This document shows, one piece after another, positions 17,661 through 27,076 of a stretch of 64,000 nucleotides of DNA; position 1 is the stretch's first letter, and each line of letters opens with the position of its first letter. The position numbers were made by a program, and so were the translations under genes. The notes under the pieces were generated by a model. That model saw only the letters and a list, made by a program, of their open reading frames with translations, was not told the origin of the DNA and searched no databases. The DNA is from an uncultured Candidatus Saccharibacteria bacterium (GTDB lineage: Bacteria > Patescibacteriota > Saccharimonadia > Saccharimonadales > Saccharimonadaceae): positions 1 through 64,000 of the forward strand of contig CAKMNX010000012.1 of NCBI GenBank assembly GCA_927910745.1, written 5' to 3'.

Positions 17661-18295
17661 CTAGCTTCGAGCTAACTCAAACACCGTCAGCACTTCGGGC
17701 AGGTTACTCGCTGTTTTGATCTTGAGTTTGGGTTTTTGCTCGCTGGTGCACCGAGCTCCTTCTCAAAGACCTCCACTGTGTCTTGCGGTACTTCGTAATG
17801 CAACGCACTATCGGCATAGTGGACGGGCACCACCACCCGTGGCTCGATCTTGCGAATAATAGCGGCGGCACTTGTTGCATCCAGCGTGTAACCATAGCCA
17901 CCCACTGGAATAATGACAATGTCGATCACCCCCAGCGCCTCGAGCTGAGCATCAGTAAGTTCTGGCGCGATATTACCAATCACCGCAATGCGAATATCGC
18001 CACACTCAATGCGATACACTGTAGAGAGCTGCTCACTCTCTGGCGTGTCGATGTAGCGCGTGGCTGCGATGCCGCGGATGGTATAGTCACCCACTTCATA
18101 CTCACCAGGCTGGTCGATGATAAGGCGCGCCTCGGGGTTAGCCACCGCAAAGCGTTCTTCGGTTGCAAGCTCTACTGCGTCCTTCGTCTTGGCGTCCTTC
18201 AGGCCGAGCAGCGATAGCTTGGGGTCAACTGCAAGCGTGGTTTTCTTCGTCGCAATGATGACTGTGTTGCCGCCTTTGTATTCGATATCAAGCAT
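17661..18295 (-). CDS. MBL-fold metal-dependent hydrolase-like protein (apparent frameshift at C-terminus)
   Basis: A small beta-lactamase-fold protein of the UlaG-like group that CPR genomes often carry next to a winged-helix gene. Recognisable parts are LDIEYKGGNTVIIATKKTTLAVDP, PGEYEVGDYTIRGI and IPVGGYGYTLDATSAAAI followed by VVVPVHYAD. The usual HxHxDH zinc motif is not present, so hydrolase activity is doubtful. As read the frame ends at 17687; restoring one base in the run at 17726-17735 gives a C-terminus LPEVLTVFELARS ending at TAG 17661-17663. Its ATG overlaps the end of the preceding gene by eight bases. Confidence 0.8.
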
Positions 18296-18899
18296 GATTC
18301 TCTCCTTCGTCTTCTTTTAATATATTATCAACGTCTACCAGTACGGTATGCTTGTTGGTCAGAATGGTGGTAATGAAGCGGTCGCGCACGCTCAGCCGGT
18401 AATAGAACTCGTCGTAGCTCAGGATGCTATACGTCAGCTCGCGCCCCTCCTGCCGCTCGATAACTGCTACCACGCTGCGCACCTTGGCAGCCGAGAGGTT
18501 ACCCACGAGCAGCAGATCGATCGTACTGGCTGATCCTTTCACCAACGCCCCCGCCGCAATCGCCACACGCAGGCGCGGCAGCTGCATAATCGCATCTTGC
18601 CAAGCCGGCCGGTAACCCGACTTATTCTTGGCCGGAGCGATTTTTTGGTCAGCAAAGATAACGCGCAGCGGCGGATAATATTCGTACTGCTGGTTTACTT
18701 CGTAGTACAATTTGTTATCCACGCTGTCGCTCGTAATGATCCCCACTTCCAGCATATTAAGCAACTCGCGGCGCACCGAATTAATCTGCTCATTAATTAG
18801 CCGTGTAATCTCGCGCACATAAAATGCCTTTCCTGGATTGTTCAAGAAAAGGTGGAGCAACTTCACACGAGTTTTTGATCCAAACAGTGCATCTATCAT
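18288..18899 (-). CDS. Winged-helix regulator with nucleotidyltransferase-like C-terminus
   Basis: About 203 residues from the ATG at 18899 (MIDALFGSKTRVKLLHLF). The first 80 residues form a winged helix (NNPGKAFYVREITRLINEQINSV is the helix-turn-helix region). The second half, GALVKGSASTIDLLLVGNLSAAKV, resembles a minimal nucleotidyltransferase fold, but the catalytic GS-x10-DxD pattern is only partly kept. Such proteins are thought to be transcription regulators; the target is unknown. It overlaps the MBL gene and follows miaA by 25 bases. Confidence 0.75.
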   Translation of the reverse strand: MIDALFGSKTRVKLLHLFLNNPGKAFYVREITRLINEQINSVRRELLNMLEVGIITSDSVDNKLYYEVNQQYEYYPPLRVIFADQKIAPAKNKSGYRPAWQDAIMQLPRLRVAIAAGALVKGSASTIDLLLVGNLSAAKVRSVVAVIERQEGRELTYSILSYDEFYYRLSVRDRFITTILTNKHTVLVDVDNILKEDEGENHA

Positions 18900-18924
18900 A
18901 CGGTCACCAACTAGATTTATGGTA

Positions 18925-19830
18925 TCACATCTGGCGCGCTTGCGCGAGCACCCGATTAAGGTAGGCCTCAGCATCCTCCAGGTCACACCATATAATATCG
19001 GGATTACGTCGCAGCCAGGTCATTTGCCGCTTGGCCAGGTGCCAGTCTGCTATGCAAAATGCCGCTTTGGCTTGCTCGAGCGTATACTCGCCCTGTTGTA
19101 ATTTATGTATAATTGGGTAGATATTCCCTGTCATTGCTTCACTGTCCCAGCCATAGTGAGCGGCTAATTCCGTTGCTTCTTGTACAACACCATGCGCAAA
19201 AAGCTGCTCTGTCCGCTCAGCAATGCGTCTGCGCAGCACATCGCGCGGCGATGCAATACCTACAACATAGGTATTTTTATCAACATGCGCTGACCTCTGT
19301 AACTGTTGTCCTTCTCGCACTATTGTATTAATAACATGCCTTTTGTTGTATTTGTTACTAGGTAATTCTATGTTGTGTTTTTGGCAATGTTCGTGCAAAG
19401 TTTCTATAGAATAGCCCTGTAACTGCTGCATAAGCTTTTTGTTCACCGTTGGAAATTGAAATTTATACAACACTGCATCGACATACAAGCCCGTCCCACC
19501 AACAAGAAACGGGATACGCCCACGCTGACGAATAGCCGCAATTTGCCGATTAGCATAGCGCTGAAAATCCACTACCGTGAAGCGCTGGCCCGGCTCCACC
19601 AAGTCTAGCCCCCAGTGTGGCACAAGGGCTTGCTCGTGCGGCGAGGGCTTGGCAGTGCCAATATCCATACCCTTATAGATGGTGCGCGAATCGGCGCAAA
19701 TAATCTCACCACCGTACTGCTTGGCGAGGCCAACTGCTAAGCTGGTCTTGCCGCTAGCAGTTGGCCCAACGATGGCAATGAGTGGCAGAGTGGCAGGCGT
19801 GAGAGGCGGTGTGCTATTTTTTGTGAGCAT
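18925..19830 (-). CDS. miaA: tRNA dimethylallyltransferase
   Basis: Transfers a dimethylallyl group to A37 of tRNAs reading UNN codons. The P-loop GPTASGKT is at residues 22-29, followed by DSRTIYKGMDIGTAKP and GGTGLYVDAVLY, all diagnostic. 301 residues is usual. The isoprenoid donor would have to come from an uncertain source if the organism lacks its own isoprenoid pathway, as most Saccharibacteria do. It overlaps the upstream ATL gene by 17 bases and belongs to the thrS operon. Confidence 0.95.
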   Translation of the reverse strand: MLTKNSTPPLTPATLPLIAIVGPTASGKTSLAVGLAKQYGGEIICADSRTIYKGMDIGTAKPSPHEQALVPHWGLDLVEPGQRFTVVDFQRYANRQIAAIRQRGRIPFLVGGTGLYVDAVLYKFQFPTVNKKLMQQLQGYSIETLHEHCQKHNIELPSNKYNKRHVINTIVREGQQLQRSAHVDKNTYVVGIASPRDVLRRRIAERTEQLFAHGVVQEATELAAHYGWDSEAMTGNIYPIIHKLQQGEYTLEQAKAAFCIADWHLAKRQMTWLRRNPDIIWCDLEDAEAYLNRVLAQARQM

Positions 19831-20182
19831 GCGAGCTACTCCTCATATCGTTCTGCGGCGCGGCAAGTGGCCGCCAGCGACGCTGTGCAAAATCAACTAC
19901 GCGGTACGAATCATCACACTGGATCCCATCGTGCTCGAGCAATTGCCGTTGCACTGCCTGCCCACCCGGAAAGCCAACCGCAAGGCCTCCCTTGCAATTT
20001 ACAAGTCTATGCCACGGCAGCTCCTCCGGCCCACCATGGGCAATCTCCCCCACTCGCCGTGCGGCGTATGGGTGGCCAGCAAAAGCCGCCACGTCGCCAT
20101 AGGTCGTCACTGTATCATCTGGCAGCTGTGCCATCAGCTCATAGACGGCATCACGCAGGCTCATCGCTGGCAAGTCGCTCAA
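19814..20182 (-). CDS. Alkyltransferase-like (ATL) DNA repair protein, MGMT family
   Basis: A 122-residue protein of the O6-alkylguanine methyltransferase family. The active-site PCHR of true methyltransferases is PWHR here (in LPWHRLVNCKGG), so it belongs to the catalytically inactive ATL proteins, which bind O6-alkylguanine and pass it to excision repair. The DNA-binding helix region (TVTTYGDVAAFAGHPYAARRVGEI) is conserved. A later ATG at 20164 (MSLRDAVYELM) is an equally good start. It overlaps the HAD gene upstream and miaA downstream. Confidence 0.88.
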   Translation of the reverse strand: MSDLPAMSLRDAVYELMAQLPDDTVTTYGDVAAFAGHPYAARRVGEIAHGGPEELPWHRLVNCKGGLAVGFPGGQAVQRQLLEHDGIQCDDSYRVVDFAQRRWRPLAAPQNDMRSSSHAHKK

Positions 20183-20773
20183 TTGCCACCTCCACTTCGT
20201 ACCAATTTGTGCAGCGCACTACCCCAGCTGGCAGCGTTGTGGCTCGGTTCCAGGCATAATCGCCAAAGAGCAGCGCGTTGCGGCCATGTGCTGCCACCGC
20301 TTGGCAGTGCTTGAGCTGGTCGTCTATCAGCACATCGGCATTAATCTGCACCACCAACTCTGCCTTGGTGGCAAGGTGCGAACCATCCGTCAGCTCATCC
20401 CAAATGCCCGAGAAGTAGACTGATGTACTGGCGAAGATACCCGGAAAATGCTCGTCGATCCAGGCCATCGTATCGCTTTTCACTCGCAAGTGACGTGATG
20501 TCGCAATCATCAAGTGGTGGTGCTGTGCCAAGCGCTCCAGTACCTCCAGCGCGCCGCCAATGTGTCCATAGCCCGTACCGAGGCCAGCGTCCATCAGCTC
20601 GGCACTGCGCCGCTTCACTTCAGCATTATCCACCTGCCACATCTTAGCCCAATGCTCATCGTAGTCATCAACCGTCAGGTGTGTCCCCCAGCGCTGTTGC
20701 TAAAGGCGACGATGCCAGCGGCATTCTCCGCCAGCACGTCGTCGACATCCACAGCAATGCGTAGGCGGCGCAT
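20151..20773 (-). CDS. HAD-superfamily nucleotidase-like protein (apparent frameshift)
   Basis: The ATG at 20773 overlaps the thrS stop (TAATG) and reads MRRLRIAVDVDDVLAENAAG, with the HAD motif I DVDDV. That frame stops soon; inserting one base at about 20696 gives FSNQRWGTHLTVDDYDEHW and then the long frame seen from 20642. The rest contains MIATSR (motif II) and NADVLIDDQ (motif IV). About 207 residues when restored. It resembles 5'-nucleotidases of the NT5C type; the substrate is not certain. Confidence 0.8.
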
Positions 20774-22584
20774 TAGCTGAGCCCCTCTAGGTATGCTGCT
20801 AGCTCATCCAGCGGCACTGTTGTCTCGCCCTGCTGGGTACGTACACTTACCTGGCGGTTGGCTTTGTCTCGCGGGCCAACGATAATCTGCACCGGAATTT
20901 TTACAACAGTAGCTTCGCGGATCTTTTTACCGAGCGATTCATTGCGCATATCTGTTGTGTATCTTACCTCGTTGTATTTTATAGGACGCATCAGTACCAC
21001 TGTTTTGAGTACCGATGTGATTTCATCAACATAGTCTTCTACGGTGTTGTTAATAGTGAGGATGCGGACTTGCTCGGGCGCAATCCAGAAGGGGAACCAC
21101 CCCGCCGTGTGCTCAATAAAGACGCTCAGGAAGCGCTCAATCGAGCCCAGCAGCGCGCTGTGAATCATCACTGGCCGAGCCATGTCACCCGCTTCGTCTG
21201 TGTATTCGAGGCCAAAGCGCTCGGGTTGGACGAAGTCGAGCTGCACCGTCGCTACCTGGTGCTCGCGGCCAATTGCATCCGTCGCCATGAAGTCAATCTT
21301 CGGCCCATAAAAGGCCGCCTCGCCCTCCTGCTCAAAGTAATCTAGCTGCTTAGCCATCACAGCTGCCTTGAGCTGAGCCTGGGCCGATTGCCACAATTCT
21401 GGTGCCCCAAGGTAGCCCTCGCCCTCATCGCGATAACTCAGGCGGACACGCAGCTTCATCCCCACAATGTGGTACAACTCCTCGGCACAAGCCAGCAAAT
21501 TACTCATCTCCTGCTCGATCTGATCTGGCCGGCAAAACACATGGCTATCATCCTGCGTCAGCGAACGCACCCGGCTCAGGCCACCCAGCTCGCCAGTTTT
21601 TTCGTCGCGGTAGTCGGTCGTTGTCTCGAGGTAGCGCACGGGCATATCGCGGTAGCTCCGTGGCTGGCTGGCAAAAATCTGCGTGTGGTGCGGGCAGTTC
21701 ATTGGCTTGAGGGCCATCTTGTCGCTCGTCTCTTGGCTCGTCACAAGGAAGAGTTCATCGCCAAACTTCGCCCAGTGCCCGCTCGTCTCGTACAGATCTT
21801 TCTTGGTAATGTGCGGCGTCCAGACTTTGGCAAAGCCGTATTTCTCACGCAACTGGTTAGAGAGCTGCGCTGCTTTATCGCGCAAGATCGTGCCACGCGG
21901 TGTAAAGAGTGGCAAACCCACCCCCACCAGTGGCGACATTGTGTAGAGGTCGAGTTCTTTGCCAAGCTTGCGGTGGTCGCGCTTTTTGGCTTCTTCGCGC
22001 ATCTGTAGGTAGCTATCAAGTTCCGCTTGTGTTGCAAAGGCCACGCCATAGAGCCGCTGCATCTGCGGCCGGGCCTCGTCGCCTCGCCAGTACGCACCAG
22101 CCACACGCAGCAACTTGAAAGCCCCCACCTTGCCCGTGCTCTCTACGTGCCCACCACGGCACAGATCGGTGTAATCGCCCTGAGAGTAGAGTGATACCGT
22201 CTTTACCTTACTCTCACCTTCTGCAGCGCTACCAAGAGCCTCTCCAGCCAATTCTTTGGCAATAGTCGTCCCCGAGCGCTTCAGGTCATTGAGCAACTCA
22301 ACTTTATATGGCTGATCTGTCTCCTTCGCCCAAGCAATCGCCTCATCTACCGGCACATCGCGGTGCGTAAAGGGTAGATCGCGCGCAATAATGCGCCGCA
22401 TCTCCTTCTCGATTGTGCCAAAGTCTGCCTCAGATATCGTCACATCACCAAGGTCAATATCATAATAAAACCCCTGCTCGATGGCTGGCCCCACGCCAAA
22501 CTTCGCCTGTGGCCACAAATGCTGGACGGCTTGCGCCATGATGTGCGCCAGGCTGTGGCGCATTGCTTGCTGCTCGTTGTTCAT
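20773..22584 (-). CDS. thrS: Threonyl-tRNA synthetase lacking the TGS domain
   Basis: Charges tRNA-Thr. At 603 residues it is about 40 shorter than E. coli ThrRS; the protein starts directly with the editing domain, RHSLAHIMAQAV (HxxxH), followed by CRGGHVESTG. The class II core shows motif 2 around YRDEKTGELGGLSRVRSLTQDDSHVF-like sequence (continuous in the protein), the zinc ligand in NCPHH, and motif 3 in HSALLGSIERFL. A C-terminal anticodon domain follows. Regulation is through a T-box in the leader (22677-22861). The start at 22584 lacks a close Shine-Dalgarno; AAGGTG lies about 16 bases upstream. First gene of a six-gene operon. Confidence 0.95.
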   Translation of the reverse strand: MNNEQQAMRHSLAHIMAQAVQHLWPQAKFGVGPAIEQGFYYDIDLGDVTISEADFGTIEKEMRRIIARDLPFTHRDVPVDEAIAWAKETDQPYKVELLNDLKRSGTTIAKELAGEALGSAAEGESKVKTVSLYSQGDYTDLCRGGHVESTGKVGAFKLLRVAGAYWRGDEARPQMQRLYGVAFATQAELDSYLQMREEAKKRDHRKLGKELDLYTMSPLVGVGLPLFTPRGTILRDKAAQLSNQLREKYGFAKVWTPHITKKDLYETSGHWAKFGDELFLVTSQETSDKMALKPMNCPHHTQIFASQPRSYRDMPVRYLETTTDYRDEKTGELGGLSRVRSLTQDDSHVFCRPDQIEQEMSNLLACAEELYHIVGMKLRVRLSYRDEGEGYLGAPELWQSAQAQLKAAVMAKQLDYFEQEGEAAFYGPKIDFMATDAIGREHQVATVQLDFVQPERFGLEYTDEAGDMARPVMIHSALLGSIERFLSVFIEHTAGWFPFWIAPEQVRILTINNTVEDYVDEITSVLKTVVLMRPIKYNEVRYTTDMRNESLGKKIREATVVKIPVQIIVGPRDKANRQVSVRTQQGETTVPLDELAAYLEGLS

Positions 22585-22676
22585 TGCTTTGTTTGCTCAT
22601 CACCTTCTCTGCTGCGCACTGGCAGCCAGAAGCCGACTCGCTCCTCCTTGTATATAAATTATTTTGATAAAAATAA

Positions 22677-22861
22677 AAACATGCGTCCTGGCACGGATAT
22701 ACTCCATCCGACCAATCTCGCATGTCTCGGGCCGCTTGCACGCAAACGGCGGTTCCACCGGACTTCTTGGCACTAACCGCCAAGCACTCATGACGCAACG
22801 TTCTCGCACATCACGACAGCCCACGAAGCTCGGGAGGCTGGTGAGGCCCCGTCAGCACTTA
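22677..22861 (-). promoter_or_regulatory. T-box riboswitch (thrS leader) with terminator
   Basis: On the minus strand GGTGGAACCGCC (22748-22759) is the T-box sequence that pairs with the tRNA acceptor end. It is preceded by a stem III hairpin (CTTGGC-GGTTAGT-GCCAAG) and followed by an intrinsic terminator whose outer stem is ACATGCG/CGCATGT with inner CGGAT/ATCCG and a T-rich tail (TTTTTATTTTT, 22671-22681). A -10 box TACAAT (22868-22873) places the start near 22861. An ACC triplet at 22840-22842 is a candidate threonine specifier. Uncharged tRNA-Thr should prevent termination and raise thrS expression. Confidence 0.85.
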
Positions 22862-22921
22862 CCATCTATTGTATAACGAGAGTGGGGGTGGGTGCAAATA
22901 TCGCTAGGCATCAATCACGTA

Positions 22922-23074
22922 GCATTCTCACATCCACTCACCCCACACTCCCTCCTCCGGAACACTATAAGAGGTCAATGTCTCCCAGACATCGACCTCC
23001 TGCGCTGGGCTGAAAACAGATTATTGCAATCTGTTTTCACACTCCATCGAATGAAGTGCGGGGCGCGCGAATGC
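22922..23074 (+). repeat. Family A structured repeat, copy A1
   Basis: Full-length copy. Outer arms GCATTC (22922-22927) and GAATGC (23069-23074), then CCCCACACT with AGTGCGGGG. Hairpin 1: GAGGTC-A-ATGTCT with AGACAT-C-GACCTC. Hairpin 2: GAAAACAGATT-ATTGC-AATCTGTTTTC, perfect. Hairpin 3: CACTCCATCGAATGAAGTG. It ends 72 bases before tRNA-Val. Confidence 0.85.
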
Positions 23075-23108
23075 ACAATAGCTGCTCGAGTCTTTCATTT
23101 ATCTACCC

Positions 23109-23137
23109 TTGCCCTCCCCTGCATCTTCTGCTACAAT
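23109..23137 (+). promoter_or_regulatory. tRNA-Val promoter
   Basis: TTGCCC (23109-23114), 17 bases, TACAAT (23132-23137); the tRNA begins nine bases later. Confidence 0.8.
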
Positions 23138-23146
23138 ACACGTGTC

Positions 23147-23223
23147 GGGCGATTAGCTCATTTGGCTAGAGCGCTTCATTGACGTTGAAGAGGTGAGAGG
23201 TTCGAATCCTCTATTGCCCACCA
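23147..23223 (+). tRNA. tRNA-Val (anticodon GAC)
   Basis: Complete cloverleaf: acceptor GGGCGAT/ATTGCCC, D arm GCTC/GAGC, anticodon arm CTTCA-TTGACGT-TGAAG, T arm AGAGG-TTCGAAT-CCTCT, encoded CCA. Its promoter is just upstream and a strong terminator follows at 23277. Confidence 0.97.
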
Positions 23224-23276
23224 TTTCGGTCTATTCGCCAGTGCACCATGTCGGTCTGTAAGGTACACTGGCACGA

Positions 23277-23308
23277 AAGCACTTACTACTATTAGTAAGT
23301 GCTTTTTT
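23277..23308 (+). terminator. Terminator of tRNA-Val
   Basis: AAGCACTTACTA-CTAT-TAGTAAGTGCTT, a perfect 12-bp stem followed by Ts. A second hairpin (GCCAGTG/CACTGGC, 23237-23272) lies between the tRNA and this terminator and may mark the processing region. Confidence 0.9.
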
Positions 23309-23394
23309 GTTATAACAAAGCCTGGTAACATTACTTCGCTACCAGCTCACACCACAAACTTGCAAAACGCAAGCCTTGATGCTACGCTAAAGGC

Positions 23395-23847
23395 ATGACA
23401 CGAACAGCTCACAAACGCTCAGCCTGCCCCATTAGCTACAGTCTCGACCTTTTTGGCGACAAATGGACACTCCTTATCATGCGTGATGTGCTGCTCTTTG
23501 GGCGCTGCTACTTCCGCGAATTCGCACGCGATGAGCGCATTGCGAGCAATATTTTGGCCGATCGCTTGGCGCGGTTAGAATCGGCTGGCTTGCTTGATAA
23601 GCAACGCGATCCACTCCAAGGCAATCAATACATTTACAGCCCAACAGACAGCAGCTGGCAGCTCTTGCCGCTGCTCGTCGAACTGCTCTTTTGGGGTGCT
23701 TGCGCCGACCCGCACGCAGCTGTGAGCGACGACTATCGCACCACCATTGCCCACGAAAAAGATTTGCTCAAACAAGAAATCATGCTTGCCGCAAAAACCG
23801 GCACCTTCGTCGATTACTACCACAACACCATGGGTATACAGGGGTAG
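23395..23847 (+). CDS. HxlR-family transcriptional regulator
   Basis: A 150-residue winged-helix protein with the family signature CPISYSLDLFGDKWTLLIMRD at the N-terminus, including the redox-type cysteine, and FREFARDERIASNILADRL as the recognition region. HxlR proteins respond to aldehydes, thiol stress or similar signals, but no target is adjacent. TTGCAA (23360-23365), 17 bases and TACGCT (23383-23388) end six bases before the ATG, so the mRNA is probably leaderless. Confidence 0.9.
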   Translation: MTRTAHKRSACPISYSLDLFGDKWTLLIMRDVLLFGRCYFREFARDERIASNILADRLARLESAGLLDKQRDPLQGNQYIYSPTDSSWQLLPLLVELLFWGACADPHAAVSDDYRTTIAHEKDLLKQEIMLAAKTGTFVDYYHNTMGIQG

Positions 23848-25304
23848 AGCCTCTCGCAAAAATTGATATATGGCAGAAATACATAGTACATTTTGGTTGC
23901 AAATTGCAAGTGACATACCCTCCTTAGTATAGCTGCTTCTCCTCATAAGCCTACCTATCTCACTCACAAAGATTACTACTTTATGAATTGTGGCAAAAAA
24001 ATATTCATATAATGGCATATCGGGTAGTCGCATATCGTTCACCCATAAGCACCTCATCATCTCGTATTTAATTCCCGCTACGAGCCCTTAATTCCTCGCA
24101 TCACTTGTATATTACAAGCAAGATAGTAAGCTACATTACAATCTATTTGTAGATTAATTATGAACACAATACGCACATATTCACACACCGCCTTACACTT
24201 ACCTAGCTCATCCGCACAGCCTGAGGGGCGGCTTACATCCTGATCAAACTCACGTATCAGCCATACAATATAACGCATATGTTTATCAATACTATGCACT
24301 ATATAGCACCCGCATCCAACAGCCTAGTGCCGCATACGCCTCTCTCAATTTTTTCTCACCGAGCAATTCACTGTCCATCTAAAGTACTTATCCTCTCCTA
24401 TAGCGCAACTATCTGCGATTCTTTGACCAATATTCATCCACACCAGGCTATTAGTTATCCACATTGCACATGGCCATTTTACTGCTCATCATATGCGTGT
24501 GGTGATATAATGCATACATAGTTATCATTGTATTTTGATATTTTTGTAGCACAATAGTTATTTCAATAACATGACCTCTGTAAAATTCCATCAGTACGCT
24601 AGAAACCTCACCAGAAATAACACTCATACTTGCTCCACCAAAAGGAATCTTCCTACTATAGAAAGAGATTATGGAGTCCATGACTTACCTATACACTTAG
24701 CCTCTCTATCAATCTCTTACCTGAGACAGACAAGACAAATCAGGAAGTGAGCGGCACCACTCTTAGTCGCTCGCGTGGATATCGGAATATCGCCAAAGGT
24801 AATTCAGCCCAGCATGGCTCGTAGCACGCCATCCATACCTGCATTAATATCTCATCTTTCATATCACTCCCTTACATACATTGTGAGCGAGACTAAGATA
24901 AGCTCATCACACCACAAAGATGAGGTTGATAATGCCTGGCTAACATTGCTACTATGTAAGCACTACTAGTCGCTCATCCATGGTGTAGCCTCCTTGGTGC
25001 AATATTAATTGGTGGCACGCTCTCATTAATCACCCCTATGACTATGCAGTAAGGCGTAGGCATAAGAGATGTAAATACAAAAGACTTTGAATTAATATTG
25101 CCTGTAAATCACTCCCCATAGCGCCAAAATCTAGCCTTCTCCTCGACATCATCCTCTCCTTTCTCACCCTTCAATAGAGTATAAAATCTGCCGCGAAGTC
25201 CTGCTATAGCTCTACCTTAAGTGCGACTATTATGACTCTCTCGCCAGGAGTGGTAGAGAAAAAGGTGTTAGTTTGGGACTTTGCACTCCAACCCACACCA
25301 ACAT
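23848..25304. other. Gene-free stretch of about 1.5 kb
   Basis: No frame longer than about 80 codons and none with family character, ribosome binding site or promoter. I see no tRNA, no repeat of family A or B and no array. It may hold decayed sequence. Confidence 0.5.
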
Positions 25305-25305
25305 A

Positions 25306-25332
25306 ATAACCGGTCATTCTCTGGCCGGTTAT
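25306..25332 (-). terminator. Hairpin after the glycosyltransferase gene
   Basis: ATAACCGG (25306-25313) pairs with CCGGTTAT (25325-25332). There is no T run, so termination is uncertain. The core AACCGGTCATT is the same as in hairpin 2 of family A copies A3 and A5, so it may be a relic of that repeat. Confidence 0.4.
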
Positions 25333-25369
25333 AAAGCTAGTTTACTTCGCAAAAGCGTACAGGCACTAC

Positions 25370-27076
25370 TTACTCTTTTTTGCGCTGCTTTTTGGCGGCT
25401 TTTTGGGCTTGTTTAGCGGCTTTAGCGCGGTCACGTGAGCCGGTAGTGGCCTTGACAGTTACGTCAAACTTATCGAGATAGCGACCAAACGCCAGGTGTG
25501 TCTGCGCATTAAAGGCACCAATCGCACTAAAGCAAATGGATGTGACGGGCATAAGGATCCACTGTGCCACCATGGCAAAGCTGCGCCGACGCTTGTAGCG
25601 CTCGGGCCGTGGCGGCAACATCTTGAGCATCAAGAAGACAGTGATAAAGATACCGATCATCGCAAAGCGCTGCAAATTACTAATCACCTCGGGCAGCATG
25701 TGTACTGCATAGCTGCGTGATGATTCTTGGTTAATCAACAGTGGCACCCACCCACCAAAGGTTACCAAAAAGGCCATCACTGCCAGCGTAACGTGCCCAT
25801 CGAGCAAGCGCATGAAGCGGGCAAACACCTCGGCAAATGGCACATTGCGCCGCCGCGTAAAGGTACGCACTGCCACATATGGGATGTCCGATGCGCCATA
25901 GCTCCAACGCCGGAGCTGCTTAAACTGTGCCACCACTGTCCCCCAGAAGGTGTTGTCCATCACGGCATCTTGGTAGATCGGCACATGGATGGGCAAAACA
26001 CTGTAGTCTCCCGCAAAGTAGAAGTAACTGCGCCAGTACTGGTGGCCATCTTCCACGATGCTGCGTGTACTCCAGAAATTCATCTCCACCAGAGCGTCCA
26101 TTGGCTGCGAGTGCGAGGCAAAGTTGCGCAACGTGTGGGGGCGCATACTGCTGATGATCGTCCAGAAGGAGTTACCCGTCGCAATCACCCGCATCGGCGC
26201 TGGGGCATCCCAGATGTTACCGAAGTATAGTGCAATCGGCTGGTACGACAAACGCTTGCGCTCGGGGTGAACGATATACTCATACGCCACATAGTCGAAG
26301 TATGATGGATATGGGCGGTTGTCGCTGTCGAGCGTGGTGATCATCACATCGCTGTAGGCAATCCCCTGCTCGTCACAATAGCGCTGGAGCTGCTTACCAG
26401 CATAAGTGATGTTACCACCCTTACCAATCACCTCATCAGGCATGTCCTTAGGGTGCATGATAGTCTGGAAGGTGAAGAATACATCGCCATACTCCTGTTG
26501 AAGGCGAGCGGCTGTGCGGGCAATATCCACCCCACCACGCTCCTCGTAGGCAAGGACAAGGATGATCTGTTTGTTGTTGTACGTTGTATTCTTAACTGAC
26601 TCGATGGTAGGCTGCAAGACATCATACGACTCATTGTACGCCGCTACAATCACTGCTTGGTAAAGCTGCGATGGTCGCGGGAAGCTCGCTGGGTCGGCCG
26701 CCATAAGGCGGAGATTCTCACGATGCTCTTGGGCGTGGAACTCGCGTTGATGCCGCTTCGGTAGTGGCTGCTGCTGAATGGCAGCATAGCTTGCTACTGG
26801 GTCTTCGAGCTGCTCCAGACGCTGCCGCCAATCGACCATCTGCGCCTTCTCCAGCTGGTGGTGGCCTGTCAGTGTACGGTAGGCAATGCCAACCGAGCGG
26901 ACAATCACACTCATCACCAAGACAAGAAGGTAGATAGACGCCCACAGTGGATTTATCAAAGACAAAATGATGAACAAAATCAGCATCCCGTAGCTTAAGA
27001 ATGCTGGGAGAATTTCAAATAATCGGTAGAAAAGAGTGCGCTTGCCCATGGGCAGCTCAAGATCGGTGTGGTTCAT
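25370..27076 (-). CDS. Family 2 glycosyltransferase, membrane-bound
   Basis: A 568-residue protein with two hydrophobic segments at the N-terminus, a GT-A domain (QAVIVAAYNESYDVLQPTIESV, then DSDNRP as the metal-binding DxD-type motif), the processive-type QLRRWSYGASD (QxxRW), and three to four helices at the C-terminus. This is the architecture of cellulose, hyaluronan or polysaccharide synthases, so it probably makes and may export a surface polysaccharide. The last 25 residues are almost all Lys, Ala and Gln. It starts immediately after the stop of the small membrane gene (TAAATG), so the two are cotranscribed. Confidence 0.88.
   Translation of the reverse strand: MNHTDLELPMGKRTLFYRLFEILPAFLSYGMLILFIILSLINPLWASIYLLVLVMSVIVRSVGIAYRTLTGHHQLEKAQMVDWRQRLEQLEDPVASYAAIQQQPLPKRHQREFHAQEHRENLRLMAADPASFPRPSQLYQAVIVAAYNESYDVLQPTIESVKNTTYNNKQIILVLAYEERGGVDIARTAARLQQEYGDVFFTFQTIMHPKDMPDEVIGKGGNITYAGKQLQRYCDEQGIAYSDVMITTLDSDNRPYPSYFDYVAYEYIVHPERKRLSYQPIALYFGNIWDAPAPMRVIATGNSFWTIISSMRPHTLRNFASHSQPMDALVEMNFWSTRSIVEDGHQYWRSYFYFAGDYSVLPIHVPIYQDAVMDNTFWGTVVAQFKQLRRWSYGASDIPYVAVRTFTRRRNVPFAEVFARFMRLLDGHVTLAVMAFLVTFGGWVPLLINQESSRSYAVHMLPEVISNLQRFAMIGIFITVFLMLKMLPPRPERYKRRRSFAMVAQWILMPVTSICFSAIGAFNAQTHLAFGRYLDKFDVTVKATTGSRDRAKAAKQAQKAAKKQRKKE

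Noticed and set aside
22460..22798. Frame starting upstream of thrS at an ATG with a closer Shine-Dalgarno
   Set aside because: It lies in the T-box leader and continues out of frame through thrS; a single-base error cannot join it to thrS.
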